Counted from the stretch's first letter, positions 12,471 through 22,550 are shown. The stretch: DNA of 64,000 bases from Perognathus longimembris pacificus (GCF_023159225.1 NC_063176.1:34389786-34453785), one strand, 5' to 3'. A program made the numbers and translations. Notes: generated from the letters alone by a model not told the origin.

Positions 12471-12543
12471 GCAGAGCCCACAGACTGCAGATGAAAAGAC
12501 ATTTAGTGATTCGTCGTTGCTGGAAAACCTCCAAAATAATCAT
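12471..12543 (+). CDS. ATP8A1: ATP8A1 exon, start of nucleotide-binding domain
   Basis: This 73-nt exon gives one base to the Trp (or Gly) codon and then 24 codons, QSPQTADEKTF...LENLQNNH, ending in phase 0 at cat|gtaagt. The acceptor is ttccctgcag. The second half (DEKTFSDSSLLENLQNNH) matches mammalian ATP8A1 closely. The first residues, QSPQTA, differ from human QNSQFG (from memory), in a surface loop next to the cassette exon. A second ctgcag ends at 12490, 20 nt inside the exon. Using it would shift the frame with either upstream exon, so the first AG is chosen. The peptide lies at the start of the N domain, ahead of the conserved [10 protein letters not shown] segment. Confidence 0.93.
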
Positions 12544-12837
12544 GTAAGTGACAGAAAACCATTATCTTCACTAATGGATGAAAACTAATGAATGTTTCTC
12601 AGCTATCTTCTGTGTTTATATATTGATTTTTTTCAGGATCATTTTAATAGTTACCAAAACCCATTATTGTTAATCCTTTTTACATGGCTAACATGCATTT
12701 GTGGTAGTTGGAAATGTACTTTCAGTATTATCATTAATCAGTACTCTTGTTTTTAAAAGAGTTTAATTCTAAGTAATTATAGAACTCAATTTTTATAAAA
12801 CAACTCTGTTAACAAATCATATATATGTACATATATG

Positions 12838-12856
12838 TAGATAGATAGATAGATAC

Positions 12857-12911
<55 letters not shown>
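12838..12911. repeat. (GATA)n(GA)n microsatellite
   Basis: Four GATA units, then more than 25 AG units from 12857. Long purine run on the sense strand. Confidence 0.97.
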
Positions 12912-12914
<3 letters not shown>

Positions 12915-13010
12915 TTACTGGGCAATATCATAAACTAGTGAAAAATCTGTAACCAGAACTCAAGATGTCTATGTTCAATGTGAACATCTCCTTATGAAAT
13001 CACTGATAAG

Positions 13011-14004
13011 GGTTCCCTTTTGGCCACCCTTATCAGTGATATCATAAGGAGATGTTCACATTGAGCATAGAAGGGAACTCTACTTCATTGTTGGTGGGAA
13101 TGTAAACTGGTTCAGCCACTCTGGGAAGCAGTATGGAGAATCCTCAGAAGGCTAAACATAGAGCTCCCCTATGACTCAGCAGCCCCACTTTTGGGCATCT
13201 GCCCAAAAGACCACAAACAAGAACACACTAAAGCCACCAGCACAACAATGTTCATCACAGCACAATTTGTCATAGCTAGAACTTGGAACCAACCCAGATG
13301 CCCCTCAGTAGACGAATGGTACATATACACAATGGAATTTTATGTCTCTATCAGAAAGAATGACATTGCCTCATTTGTAAGGAAATGGAAGGACTTGGAA
13401 AAAATTATACTATGTGAAGTGAGCCAGACCCAAAGAAAACATGGACTATATGGTCTCCCTCATAGGGAATAATTAGCACAGGTTTAGGCTAGTCACAGCA
13501 GAGGATCAAAAGGGTCCAATAGCTATACCCTTATGAACACAAAAGATGATGCTAAGTGAAATGAACTCCATGTTATGGAAATGACTGTTATATCACTGTT
13601 GTAATTACTTTCAACTTGCCATGTGAAACCATAGCTTCTATTATTGATGATCCTCTTGTATGCCCTTCATGTGGTCATACCTTCACTATCTCTGTATCTT
13701 ATCTGAGTACACTGGAAACCGTGCATACAGGTATTAGAACTAGGAAACTGTAAGGGAATACCAAAATCAAGAGACATGGGATAAAAAAGACAAACCATTA
13801 CAAAAGCAATACTTGCAAAACTGTTTAGTGTAAATCTACTGAACAACTCATGGGAGGAAAGGGAAAGGGGGAGGGGGAGGGGGGAATGAGGGAGGAGGTA
13901 ACAAGCAGTACAAGAAATGTATCCATTGCCTAAAGTATGAAACTGTAACCGCTCTGTATATCAGTTTGACAATAAAAAAAAGTAAAAAAATAAAAATAAA
14001 AAAA
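13011..14004 (+). mobile_element. L1 3' fragment with inverted 5' end
   Basis: Sense, 5'-truncated L1. From about 13070 it carries the C-terminal part of ORF2 (peptides such as PRCPSVDEWYIYTMEFY and CEVSQTQRKHG; stop near 13470), then the 3' UTR, a GA-rich tract at 13856-13890 and an A-rich tail. Perfect 15-bp TSD gaaatcactgataag at 12996-13010 and 14005-14019. 13011-13025 is L1 sequence in reverse, and 13026-13071 is an inverted copy of the left flank. Not coding-competent. Confidence 0.92.
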
Positions 14005-14224
14005 GAAATCACTGATAAGTCTTCACTTCATGAGATTAAAGTTCAAGGTGTTCTGGTATTTAAACAGTTCCTCAATACCACTCTAGCTCAGTATTTCCAA
14101 TCTTAGACTTCACAATCATCACCAAAATGGTTCTCACTCCAGCCACAAATGGACTTAATGCCCCTCAGTAAGGCCATAGCCCTTAGATTCATCAACAAAA
14201 TATAGCTTCAGGATCCACAAAACC

Positions 14225-14780
14225 TCACCCTAGACCACCTCTTCTTGCTCGTGTCCTCATTTCAGTAAAGTGTGCTATCACCTGTCCAATTACTCTTCCC
14301 AAGAATTTAAGGCCTATCTTTAATCTCTCTTTTTCTCCTTTGTCCAGATCTTCTATGAGCCACCAAGCCCTTGTCAGTACTGACATGTGTCTGCTATAAT
14401 TCATTCTCAGCCTCATTTCCCTTTGTCTAGACCACAGCAGCCCCTGTGTGGGTTAGAGCCACAGCCTCCTAACCTCCTAAATCTCCTGGTTTGCCTTCCT
14501 CCTCTCCAGTTGTTGTTGCAAATGGTGGACAGAATGATGCGATGAAAGTCCGGTCCTATGCCTGGCCTGTGCACTCAGGCCTCCCTCTTGACTCAGAGTT
14601 TTGTGATTGGGCCTCCAACCTGGTCTCTACCCTCTCCATCTGAGTTCCTTTTCACCTCTGCTTCCTGAGACTGCACTGGCTTTCTTTGATCTTCTCAAAC
14701 ACACTTCATTTCTCCTTCTTCAGAACCTTTTCAGTTGCATGCCATTCCTCCCTGGTAGAAATCACTGCTCTCAATTCTCT
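14225..14780 (+). mobile_element. L2 LINE remnant
   Basis: Pyrimidine-rich L2 3'-region pattern: ctccta-acctcctaaatctcc, then gcctccaacctggtctctacc, then ccttttcagttgcatgccattcctccctgg. Strongly diverged; borders approximate. Confidence 0.65.
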
Positions 14781-15514
14781 GTGATGCTAAAACATCATCC
14801 ACATAAATCCGTGTTTGTCTTGAGGATAGTCAGACTCCCCAAGCCACCTCATGTGATATTTGCACATTCTCTTTAGAGTCCTTAATACTCAGTAAATAAA
14901 TCACACTTGTGTATATTTACTTGTTTCCCCAGTAGTCTAAGCTTCCCATGGCTGAAACCATCTCTTAGATGGAACAGTTTACAAATCGTTTGATTGACCT
15001 TCCCATTCACTTTTTTTGTTGTTTTTATTTTTTACTCAACATGTTTGTTGGTTTTGTGTCCATTTTTAGTTGTTGTTGTTTTTTACTATAATTTGAATTG
15101 CATTCCTTTTCATCAAATTTGGACCGGAAGCTGTTTAATTTTAAATATCTGGCTTCTTTTTTTCTATAAACTCTTAGTTCCTTAAAGGAGTTGCTTTTCC
15201 AGTCTTTTCTCAGGCCATAAGAGTTCATTATACAAGGAGCCTTTCATGTTCTTCTTTTAGTAAAACATGTATCAGGTTAAGGTTACCTTTTTTTAGAGGA
15301 AAGTGAGCAGTGTATTGCAAAGAAATCCCATTATCATCATTCCTCCCCTCAAAATAAGATCAGATACCTGAGACTTAGTTCCTGTCTGAAATTATAACCA
15401 GGCAAGTGGCTATTTTAGAATTTCTCCCTATCCTCCAGGGTTAGGATTCATCATCATTTTCCACTATACTAGTTCTATTTGACAACAAAGTTGTCTTATA
15501 TAAATGTTCAGACG

Positions 15515-15648
15515 GTGGGTGAGCTAGGTGCCTGTGGCTCATCCCTGTAATCCTAGCTCCTCCAGAGGCAGAGTTCAGAAAAATTACAGTTTGAGAACAG
15601 CCAAGGCAGAAAAAGTACATGAGACCCCATCTCAAAAGCAAAAGTTGA
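15515..15648 (+). mobile_element. Composite 7SL-tRNA SINE, 5' part
   Basis: A 7SL-like monomer (gcctgtggctcatccctgtaatcctagctcc...gagaccccatctc) interrupted by the IDL-Geo at 15649. It continues at 15884-16122. Confidence 0.7.
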
Positions 15649-15868
15649 GGGGCTGGGAATATGGCTTAGTGGCAAGAGTGCTTGCCCCATATGCATGAAG
15701 CCCTGGGTTCGATTCCCCAGCACCACATATACAGAAAATGGCCAGAAGTGGCACTGTGGCTCAAGTGGCAGAGTGCTAGCCTTGAGCAAAAAAAAAAGAA
15801 GAAGAAGAAGAAGCCAGGGACAGTGCTCAGGCCCTGAGTTCAAGGCCCAGGACTGGCAAAAAAAAAAA
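15649..15868 (+). mobile_element. IDL-Geo SINE with internal A/GAA expansion
   Basis: Perfect 15-bp TSD aaaagcaaaagttga at 15634-15648 and 15869-15883. The Geo half carries an A run plus (GAA)n at 15788-15812 where other copies have gagcaaaaagaagcc. It is inserted in the older composite SINE. Confidence 0.93.
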
Positions 15869-15883
15869 AAAAGCAAAAGTTGA

Positions 15884-16122
15884 ATGTAATGGTAAATGCC
15901 TGCCATCCTCACTAACTATTTATGCATAAATAGAAGAATCACAGTCCAAGCCACCCTGCACAAAAAGTGAGACCCTATCTCATATATATACGTATATATA
16001 TATACGTATATATATATATATATATATATACATACGTATATATACATATGTGGGTATGGTTCAAAAGATACAGCATCTACATAGCAAGTGTGAGACTCCG
16101 AGTTCAACTCCTAGTATTGCCC
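15884..16122 (+). mobile_element. Composite 7SL-tRNA SINE, 3' part
   Basis: Second 7SL-like monomer (about 15885-15985), a TA microsatellite, then a tRNA-like tail at 16050-16122 with a B-box-like gagttcaactcc. The same design is seen at 52805 and 59035. Confidence 0.6.
15980..16045. repeat. (TA)n with ACGT interruptions
   Basis: Alternating purine-pyrimidine tract, self-complementary. Confidence 0.93.
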
Positions 16123-16263
16123 TACCCCAATTTGTCTGGAAGGTGAATGAACAAGTACAAGTAATAGTAATTGGAATGGAAATATACTTTCTTCATAATA
16201 CAGGTTGGCTTCCCACAACTAAACTCATATTCCCAAGCTGTTCTTTCTCTCCCTCCCCCACCA

Positions 16264-16265
<2 letters not shown>

Positions 16266-16317
<52 letters not shown>
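16266..16317. repeat. (TG)n microsatellite
   Basis: About 26 TG units at the start of an antisense SINE. Confidence 0.97.
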
Positions 16318-16319
<2 letters not shown>

Positions 16320-16535
16320 TGGAGCTTGAGCTCAGGGCGTGGGCACTATTCCTGCTTTTGTGCTCAAGGCTAGCACTCTACCAGCTGAGCCATAGCTGCA
16401 CTCTGACTATTTTCTTTTTGTAGTTAATTAGAGATAAGGGTCTCATAAACTTTCCTGCCAGGGTTGGCAGGATCCTCAGATCTCAGCCTCCTCAGTAGCT
16501 AGGTTTACAGGGCATGAGGCACCAGCACCCAGCCC
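16317..16535 (-). mobile_element. 7SL-Geo SINE
   Basis: Antisense: Geo half first (ggagcttgagctcaggg, ctctaccagctgagcc), then the 7SL half (cagatctcagcctcctcagtagctagg). It abuts the TG microsatellite at 16266. Confidence 0.82.
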
Positions 16536-16636
16536 AAGCTTCATTCTTAAGAGCTAGATCTGAAGTAATATAACTGTCATCAGTGTTAAAATGTTTAACT
16601 GAAAAGGATTAAAAATTTTGTGTTTCTTTCTCACAG

Positions 16637-16742
16637 CCAACAGCACCTATCATATGTGAATTTCTTACCATGATGGCAGTCTGCCACACTGCAGTTCCAG
16701 AACGAGAGGGTGAAAAGATTATATATCAAGCAGCATCTCCAG
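16637..16742 (+). CDS. ATP8A1: ATP8A1 exon, N-domain core ([11 protein letters not shown])
   Basis: This 106-nt exon encodes 35 residues from [18 protein letters not shown] through [16 protein letters not shown] plus the first base of an Asp codon. The acceptor is tttctcacag. The donor is gtataa, with A rather than G at +5. The MMAVCHT...YQAASPDE block is a P4-ATPase N-domain signature, and the Q-A-A-S-P-D-E run lines the ATP pocket in this family. Human has D where this reads E in EREGEK (from memory), a conservative change. The C-E-F-L and T-A-V-P residues separate it from the paralogue ATP8A2, which has D-E-F-L and T-V-V-P (from memory). No stop or frameshift is seen. Confidence 0.96.
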
Positions 16743-17187
16743 GTATAAATGAGACAGCCATGAAGTACTTCCCTGTGGAAAATAGTTTAAGCAATGGAGA
16801 TTCTGTAGATTTCAAAAATATATTTAATTTGAAAAGGTTATATAACCAAAGTTTCTTTTTTAAGTAAAATTTTCATTTACTTATGAAAAAAAAATCATGC
16901 CTTCCAGGATTAACTGGATGTTAAAGTATGTAACATGATACATGTACTTTTTGGTATGCAACCTGAATTACATAGGGAGATGAATAATAAAACTCATGTG
17001 AATGAATATATACTCCTGATTTCCTCCTTTTTAAATAAGAATAATTTTGTACTAGTTATAAATACCTTTTGCACAGACGCAGAAAGGAAAAGGAACAGCT
17101 GTGTGCCTAGAAATAATGATTTTATAATACTTAGTTGGGTAAGGTTTTATACACTTCAGGGATTCCATAAAATATTTATTAGTGGAG

Positions 17188-17388
17188 GGACTGGGAATGT
17201 GGCTTAGTAGTAGAGTGCTTTCCTGGCATGCATGAAGCCCTGAGTTCGATTCTTCAGCACCACATAAATAGAAAAAGCTGGAAGTAGTGCTGTGGCTCAA
17301 GTGGTAGAGTGCTAGCCTCGAGCAAAAGGAAGCCAGGGACAGTGCTTAAGCCCTGAGTACAAGCACCAGGACTGGCAAAAAAAAAAAG
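17188..17388 (+). mobile_element. IDL-Geo SINE
   Basis: A-tailed dimer with a perfect 19-bp TSD aaaatatttattagtggag at 17169-17187 and 17389-17407. Confidence 0.95.
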
Positions 17389-17640
17389 AAAATATTTATT
17401 AGTGGAGCGATCAATACTTAATATGTAGGTTTCATTTTCAGAATATGATTAGGTAAATACCAATTTGATAACTGAAAAGGTTACTAAGGAAGAGAGAGCA
17501 CACATTGGAAAGGAAAACACTTTACCTTTAAACTATGTAAGCTGGTTTCTGTGACTTGTAGAAAACATTGAACTCCTGCCAAGGAAAGTTCACATTTCAT
17601 CTGGTTAGAATAGCACCTATGTGGTTAGGGTTTGTCTTCT

Positions 17641-17881
17641 GATTTTTTTGTTTGTTTGTTTTGGGGGTCTTTTTTTTTTCAGTGTCAGTCATGGGGTTTG
17701 GATTCATAACCTGAGTGCTGTCCCTGAGCTCAGAGATAGCACTCTTGAGTCACAGCTCCACTTCTGGCTTTTTTCTTTTGGTTGTTAATTGGAGATAAGA
17801 GTGTCAGGACTTTCCTGCTAAGGCTAACTTCAAACTGTAATCCTCTCAGCCCCCTGAGTAGCTAAGATTACAGGCATTCTG
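17641..17881 (-). mobile_element. 7SL-Geo SINE
   Basis: T-rich start, then antisense Geo half (cacagctccacttctgg), ggttgttaattggagataag linker and 7SL half (ctgagtagctaagattacag). Confidence 0.82.
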
Positions 17882-18112
17882 CATTTGTTCCTAGGTGTTT
17901 TCTTCTCCCACACCCTCTCCTGTTAATGAAAAGGCTTTAACATAGTGATGAAAGTAGTTAATATATAATAAATTATTCACTTTAAGCAATTTAACTTAAA
18001 TCTTTATTGACTAGTAAGTAAGTAAATAAATAAAACTTAAGACAATTTTGTGCCATTCATTTGGAGAGAAGTTTCTAGAGAATTTTCTGAACTAAGGGGT
18101 ACTTTTTTAAGG

Positions 18113-18203
18113 GGTACTTTTTTTCTTTTAGGTGTTGAGGACCAAACTCAAGGTCTTGCACCTGGTAGCCCTTCCACTGAGCTAAATCCCACGCCTCTTA
18201 AGT
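18113..18203 (-). mobile_element. ID-like SINE remnant
   Basis: Antisense tRNA-derived monomer: aggaccaaactcaaggtctt (B-box side) to cttccactgagctaaatccc (A-box side). Confidence 0.6.
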
Positions 18204-18225
18204 GGGTACATTTACTTGAGGTCCG

Positions 18226-18870
18226 TGATTAAAGGAACCAGACTGACCCAATGCAAAAGTATAACAAAGTTTATTTCACATCAAGCATGGAGATCACTAG
18301 CTGACCAGTCAGGGCTGTCTCCTTGGAGGGCAATCCCTCCCTGATCTCACAGGCTACTTTTAAAGCAAAGAAAACCAAAAACCGCAAAGCTGCTGTTACC
18401 AACAACAGCTGCCCTTTAACACCATTGGTTCACACAAGGGAAATTCCAGCGTGAGTTTTCCTGATTGCCCATCTACCTTACCTATTTTGGCTTTGATACC
18501 GGGAACTGGCCTCGGTATCAGGAACGTTTTGTAGAAGCTGTGCATTCTACAGCAGGTGGTCACATAGCACTGATGCAGGAGGTTAACGCAGGGGGTAGAG
18601 CAAGTCACAGAAGCAGAATTTTGCAGTCAGGCTGACCCAGTACCAACTTTATTTTAACAGTTGCTACCATGTTTACCTATTGCCACTAAGCAAGCATGAG
18701 TGGGCTAAAATAATTCAGTACTCAATCATAAGTAAACCAACCTGACAGTTACCATGACATTCCTATAACTACTATAGTCTATGACTATGATCATTTTTTA
18801 ACTGTCCTTTACCATGGTCGCTACCTAGATACAGAGGGGAACAAGGGCTCCCTATATTTTTAAATGTCAA
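18226..18870 (-). mobile_element. Antisense ERV LTR-like segment
   Basis: On the minus strand an AATAAA (rc of 18269-18274) is followed by a U5-like tail. Upstream, caaaattctgcttctgtgac then cttgctctaccccctgc are shared with the LTR at 26408, along with an aaacatgg...gggtcagcctgac run. No clear TSD was found, so borders are approximate. Confidence 0.5.
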
Positions 18871-19386
18871 ACTACAAGAAACTAGTCTCACGGGTGGGGG
18901 TGCAGCCCTGTAGCATGAAGTCATCACCAGGGTTTAGAAGCTGTTATAATTCTAATACTAAAACTTACTATATTTAGTCACGCAGGTTCTCAGGTTAGTC
19001 CTTACAATTTAAATGGTCTTCTCTAGGTTTACATGTCTAACAGTGAAGCTTACCATTCAGAAACAGGATATCAGGATCTGTATGTGTCTCAGAGACTGAA
19101 GATTGTTTTCTTCAGAGGGCTAGGGGTGTACGACAGTGTTGCAGTATTTGCCTAACATGTACAAGGCCTGATTGCAACCCCCAGCATTGCCAAAAGAAAA
19201 AAAAAGATTCTTCTTTCATTCCTTTGGCATTTGTGTAGCTTAAAAAGTTTTACTAGCAGGTGCCAGAATGGAAAGACTTTTGATGAAAGTTGTATTACAT
19301 GCTCATATGAGTGTATTTCTCTGTTTCTCCTGTATCGGCCACTTCTTTCCATTCTCTATTTGCTGTCACCTGCTCTCCTGAAACAG

Positions 19387-19469
19387 ACGAGGGAGCGCTG
19401 GTCAGAGCCGCCAAGCAGCTGAACTTTGTCTTCACTGGAAGAACACCTGACTCGGTCATCATCGATTCA
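19387..19469 (+). CDS. ATP8A1: ATP8A1 exon, N-domain (EGALVRAAKQLNFVF)
   Basis: This 83-nt exon completes the Asp codon left by the previous exon and adds 27 residues, EGALVRAAKQLNFVFTGRTP then DSVIIDS, ending in phase 0 at tca|gtaagt. The acceptor is ctcctgaaacag. The peptide appears identical to mammalian ATP8A1 as I recall it and differs from ATP8A2, which has EAALVKGAKKLGFVF. EGALVRAA packs against the adenine pocket, and FxGRTPDSVII is a conserved strand of the N domain in class I P4-ATPases. Confidence 0.96.
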
Positions 19470-20635
19470 GTAAGTTACAGATGACTTAAGTTCCTGATAC
19501 ATGTGCATAGCTTCAAAGAGAAGGCTGTTAACATAATGATCCCAATAAAATAGCAGCCCCTCCCATCTGTCCTCACAAACAGACACACTCTATTCCTTCA
19601 TCTATTTCCTGAAGCATTTATCTCACCTCCAGTTCTGTTTTAAGCAGCAGCAGGCTTGAACTGATGGATATGTCACAAAAAATGACATCTGAGAGGTCTG
19701 GAAGCTTGTGATGAAACATGATTAGTCAGAAAGGAAATGCAGAACCACCAGGACAATCTCTACATGCCCACCTTGAAGGCTATAGTAAAAAAATATTGAT
19801 AATATCGAATGCTAATGAGAATGTGGAGCCAGTAAAACCATCATATATTGATAGTAAATGTTAAAGTGGTACAACCCTTTCCTAAAGCCTTTTTTAAAGT
19901 TTTGAATAACTTCCAAGCTTACATCTGACCCTGCAACTGTACACAATTACATGGGACAAATTGAAGTCCCTATCCACCAAAATTTATGCATGTAGCCCAA
20001 AACTGAAAACAAACCAAATGCTTATCACTAGGAGAGTGAATAAACACATTGTGATATATTCCTACAAAGGGAATAGCTAAACAATGAAATAGAATGTCTT
20101 ACTGATTCAGCAGTGTGAATGAATCTCAAAAACATGATAAAAAAAAGAAGCCAGACACAAAAGAATGCATCCTTTTTAATTTCATATATATGCAGCTTAA
20201 CATCAAGCAGAAGTGATTAATGGTGATAGCATTTAGAGATTGCCTCTTATTTTTTGACTGTTTCTTGTTTTTGTTTTCTTTTGTTTTGTTTTGTGCTGAG
20301 GATTTTTGTCAGCCCTGGGGCTTGAACTCTGGGTCTGAGCACTGTCCCTGAGCCTCTTTGTGCTCAAAGCTCACACTCTACCACTTGAGCCACAGTACCA
20401 CTTCTGCCTTTTTCTGTTTATGTAGCACCGGGGAATTGAACCCAGGGCTTCATGCATGCTAGTGAAGCACTCTACCACTAGGCCACATTCCCAGCCCTGT
20501 TTTTTACTATTTCTATTAGCCTGGAGTTTTGTGTATGTTGACATTTTTATAATAAAATTGCATGACCAGTGATTATCTCTAAGAAGCTAGAGTTTTTTCC
20601 AAGTCTGTATAACCTTATGTTTCATTCCTTCATAG
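19470..20635 (+). other. ATP8A1: ATP8A1 intron, 1.2 kb
   Basis: Short intron with one antisense IDL-Geo near its 3' end. 19470-20270 is unique sequence with no recognised feature; possibly an old LINE fragment, but too decayed to call. Confidence 0.8.
20306..20498 (-). mobile_element. IDL-Geo SINE
   Basis: Antisense dimer from the cagccctggggcttgaac region to cacattcccagccc. Lies about 140 bp before the 20636 exon. Confidence 0.88.
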
Positions 20636-20685
20636 CTAGGGCAGGAAGAACGATACGAATTACTCAATGTCCTGGAGTTCACCAG
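20636..20685 (+). CDS. ATP8A1: ATP8A1 exon, N-domain (ELLNVLEFTS)
   Basis: This 50-nt exon encodes LGQEERYELLNVLEFT plus two bases of a Ser codon, joining into [10 protein letters not shown] of the next exon. The acceptor is attccttcatag and the donor gtaaaa, with A at +5. The L-N-V-L-E-F-x-S motif is the P4-ATPase form of the conserved N-domain strand whose Glu and Phe contact the adenine ring of ATP in P-type ATPases. The start follows from phase 0 at the previous exon and an unambiguous AG. Only 140 bp separate it from an antisense SINE upstream (20306-20498). Confidence 0.95.
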
Positions 20686-20834
20686 GTAAAACACCTACTC
20701 ACCTAACTCTGATTTGTCACAATGAGTTCCTATCGATTTTACTTTTCCCCTCTTAAATGACTAGAATGTGTGCTTTGTTTTTATTTATGCTTTGCTTAGG
20801 CAAAATGTTAAGATTTCTTTTGTATGGGGATGGA

Positions 20835-21050
20835 GGCTAATCTTAGAGCTTGAACTCCTGGCCTGGGCGCTGTCCTCAGCTTCCATGCTCAAGGCTAGAG
20901 CTCTACCACTTGAGCCAAAGTGCCACTTTCAGCTTTTGTTGGTTAATCAGAGATGAGTCTCACAAACTTTCCTTCCCAGGGCTAACTTCAAACAGGAGTC
21001 CTCAGATCTTAACTTCCTGGTTTGCTCGGATTATATGCCCTGCTAATGTT
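20835..21050 (-). mobile_element. 7SL-Geo SINE
   Basis: Antisense Geo half (gagcttgaactcctggcc, ctctaccacttgagcc) and a decayed 7SL half; no TSD seen. Confidence 0.78.
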
Positions 21051-21180
21051 AAGATATTTAGTACATTTTATAGTTACATCCATAAATAAGAATTAAACCC
21101 CTTTCTTCAGGGTATTGAAACACATGAATCCTGGAAGCAATTCAATCTGATTCACAAAACCAAGAATTGAATGACTTGTG

Positions 21181-21537
21181 TGTGTTAGTCAGCTCTCCAG
21201 TACTGGAACTAACACCTGAGTTCATTTGCTTATAAAGAGGGAAAGGTCTATTTTGGCACATGTTTGGAGATACTCATCCATGGGCATTTATCCTGGTTTC
21301 TTTGAACCTATGGTGAGGTAGCACATCATGACAGAAGCACAAAGCAGAGCAAAACTTCTCACCCCATGGCAGAGAACCACGAAGGGGTTTAGGGTCACAC
21401 AAACTATTTTAGGGCATAAACCAAATGACCAAAAGACCTTCCACTAGACCCCCATCTCTTAAAGACTCCAGCACCTTAGTGGGAACAAGACTGTAACACC
21501 TGGGCCTTAGGGGACATTTCAGTTCTAAACTATAGCA
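21181..21537 (-). mobile_element. MaLR-type LTR
   Basis: Begins tgtgttagtcagc and ends tctaaactatagca, with internal gaaaggtctattttggc, agcacatcatgac and ccatctcttaaag blocks typical of antisense ERVL-MaLR LTRs. Family assignment is from memory; no TSD visible. Confidence 0.6.
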
Positions 21538-22068
21538 GCTACTGATCTGGCACATCGTTATACCAAAAGGCGCCAGGATTTATATGGAGTGAATGTGAAT
21601 CAGATAGCAAGTTGCTGTTCTGATTGTGTGTTCACGGTATCTATTTGTCTTTAGGATAATGAAACCACAGAAGATAAGTTATCATCCAGGAGGAGAAAAC
21701 AGGAAGCAAAGTGACTGGCCTGTTTATTTCTTAAGGTCAAATAATAGAGGTCTTTAGTTATAGCCTCCATTCAGGCCTTCAAGGATATGCAGTTTCCCAG
21801 CCAATGTACAGTCTTAGCACAGCCACCTTCTCAGCTTCAGGGTCTTTAAGAGTACCTTGCCATCATAGGATAGCTATGATCATTGAAACCAAATGATAAA
21901 TGCTCAGGTTATTTCTTAAAGTGCTAGTGTTCTGTATATTAAAATCACCATTTATCCTTACTAAAAATCTATATGGCAGTGGGTATTAACACTTGCTGGT
22001 TTCTAGAGAACCATTTTGTAAATTGCTCCTCAGAGGCAGTAGATAATACCCTTAAAAACATAATGTAA

Positions 22069-22307
22069 GCTGGGTGCTGGTGGCTCACACCTATAATCCT
22101 AGCTACTCAGGAGGCTGAGATCTGAGAATTGTGGTTCAAAGCCAATCCCCTCAGAAAAGTCCCCTTGAGACTCTTATTTCCAATTCCCCACTGAAAAAAT
22201 TGCAGGTGGAGCTGTGGCTCAAAGTGGTAGAGTGCTAGCCTTGAGTAAAAGAGCTCAGGGACAGGACCTAGGCCCTGAGTTCAAGTCTCATAACTGACAA
22301 AAAAAAG
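22069..22307 (+). mobile_element. 7SL-Geo SINE
   Basis: Full-length: gctgggtgctggtggctcac start, actcaggaggctgagatctg, Geo half and A-tail. Well preserved; it ends about 170 bp before the KGA exon. Confidence 0.88.
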
Positions 22308-22480
22308 TGATGTAACTTTGAAAGTATCCACACAGGGGATATGTTTCTATATGTGGAAGAATGGGACTCACAATTCAGTGGAATTTATTTTTTCTCTGAG
22401 TATTAAATAGGTGAGGCATGATAAACATATATACACATCTTCAGGCTCATGACCCATTATGGAAAACTTCTTTCTTTCAG

Positions 22481-22550
22481 TGCTAGAAAACGAATGTCAG
22501 TGATTGTCCGCACCCCATCTGGGAAGTTAAGACTCTATTGCAAAGGAGCT
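22481..22550 (+). CDS. ATP8A1: ATP8A1 exon with KGA nucleotide-binding motif
   Basis: This 70-nt exon finishes the Ser codon and encodes [20 protein letters not shown] then KGA, ending in phase 0 before GAC (Asp) of the next exon. The acceptor is tttctttcag and the donor gtaagt. KGA is the universal P-type ATPase N-domain motif; its Lys lies in the ATP site. The preceding R-K-R-M-S-V-I-V strand is also hallmark P4 sequence, and its Arg and Met/Val residues frame the nucleotide. No substitution relative to the mammalian sequence is recognised. Residues correspond to about 551-574 of the long isoform. Confidence 0.97.

Larger units (their letters stand above)
12544..16636 (+). other. ATP8A1: ATP8A1 intron, 4.1 kb
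   Basis: Contains the GATA/GA microsatellite, the 5'-inverted L1 insertion, an L2 remnant (14225-14780), a composite 7SL-tRNA SINE interrupted by an IDL-Geo, TA and TG microsatellites and an antisense 7SL-Geo. Nothing is recognised in 14880-15510. Confidence 0.8.
16743..19386 (+). other. ATP8A1: ATP8A1 intron, 2.6 kb
   Basis: Contains an IDL-Geo with a 19-bp TSD, an antisense 7SL-Geo, an ID-like remnant and an antisense LTR-like segment (18226-18870). Nothing is recognised in 17410-17640 or 18900-19386. Confidence 0.8.
20686..22480 (+). other. ATP8A1: ATP8A1 intron, 1.8 kb
   Basis: Contains an antisense 7SL-Geo, an antisense MaLR-type LTR (21181-21537) and a sense 7SL-Geo. 21540-22060 shows nothing recognisable. 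Confidence 0.8.

Noticed and set aside
12491..12543. Shorter version of the 12471 exon using the second ctgcag
   Set aside because: It breaks the frame with either upstream exon; the first AG keeps a continuous peptide.
13191..13472. 93-aa frame with a protein-like sequence
   Set aside because: This is the C-terminus of L1 ORF2 in a truncated element, not a host gene.
16050..16373. 107-aa frame with a VCVCVC run
   Set aside because: The run is the translated TG microsatellite.
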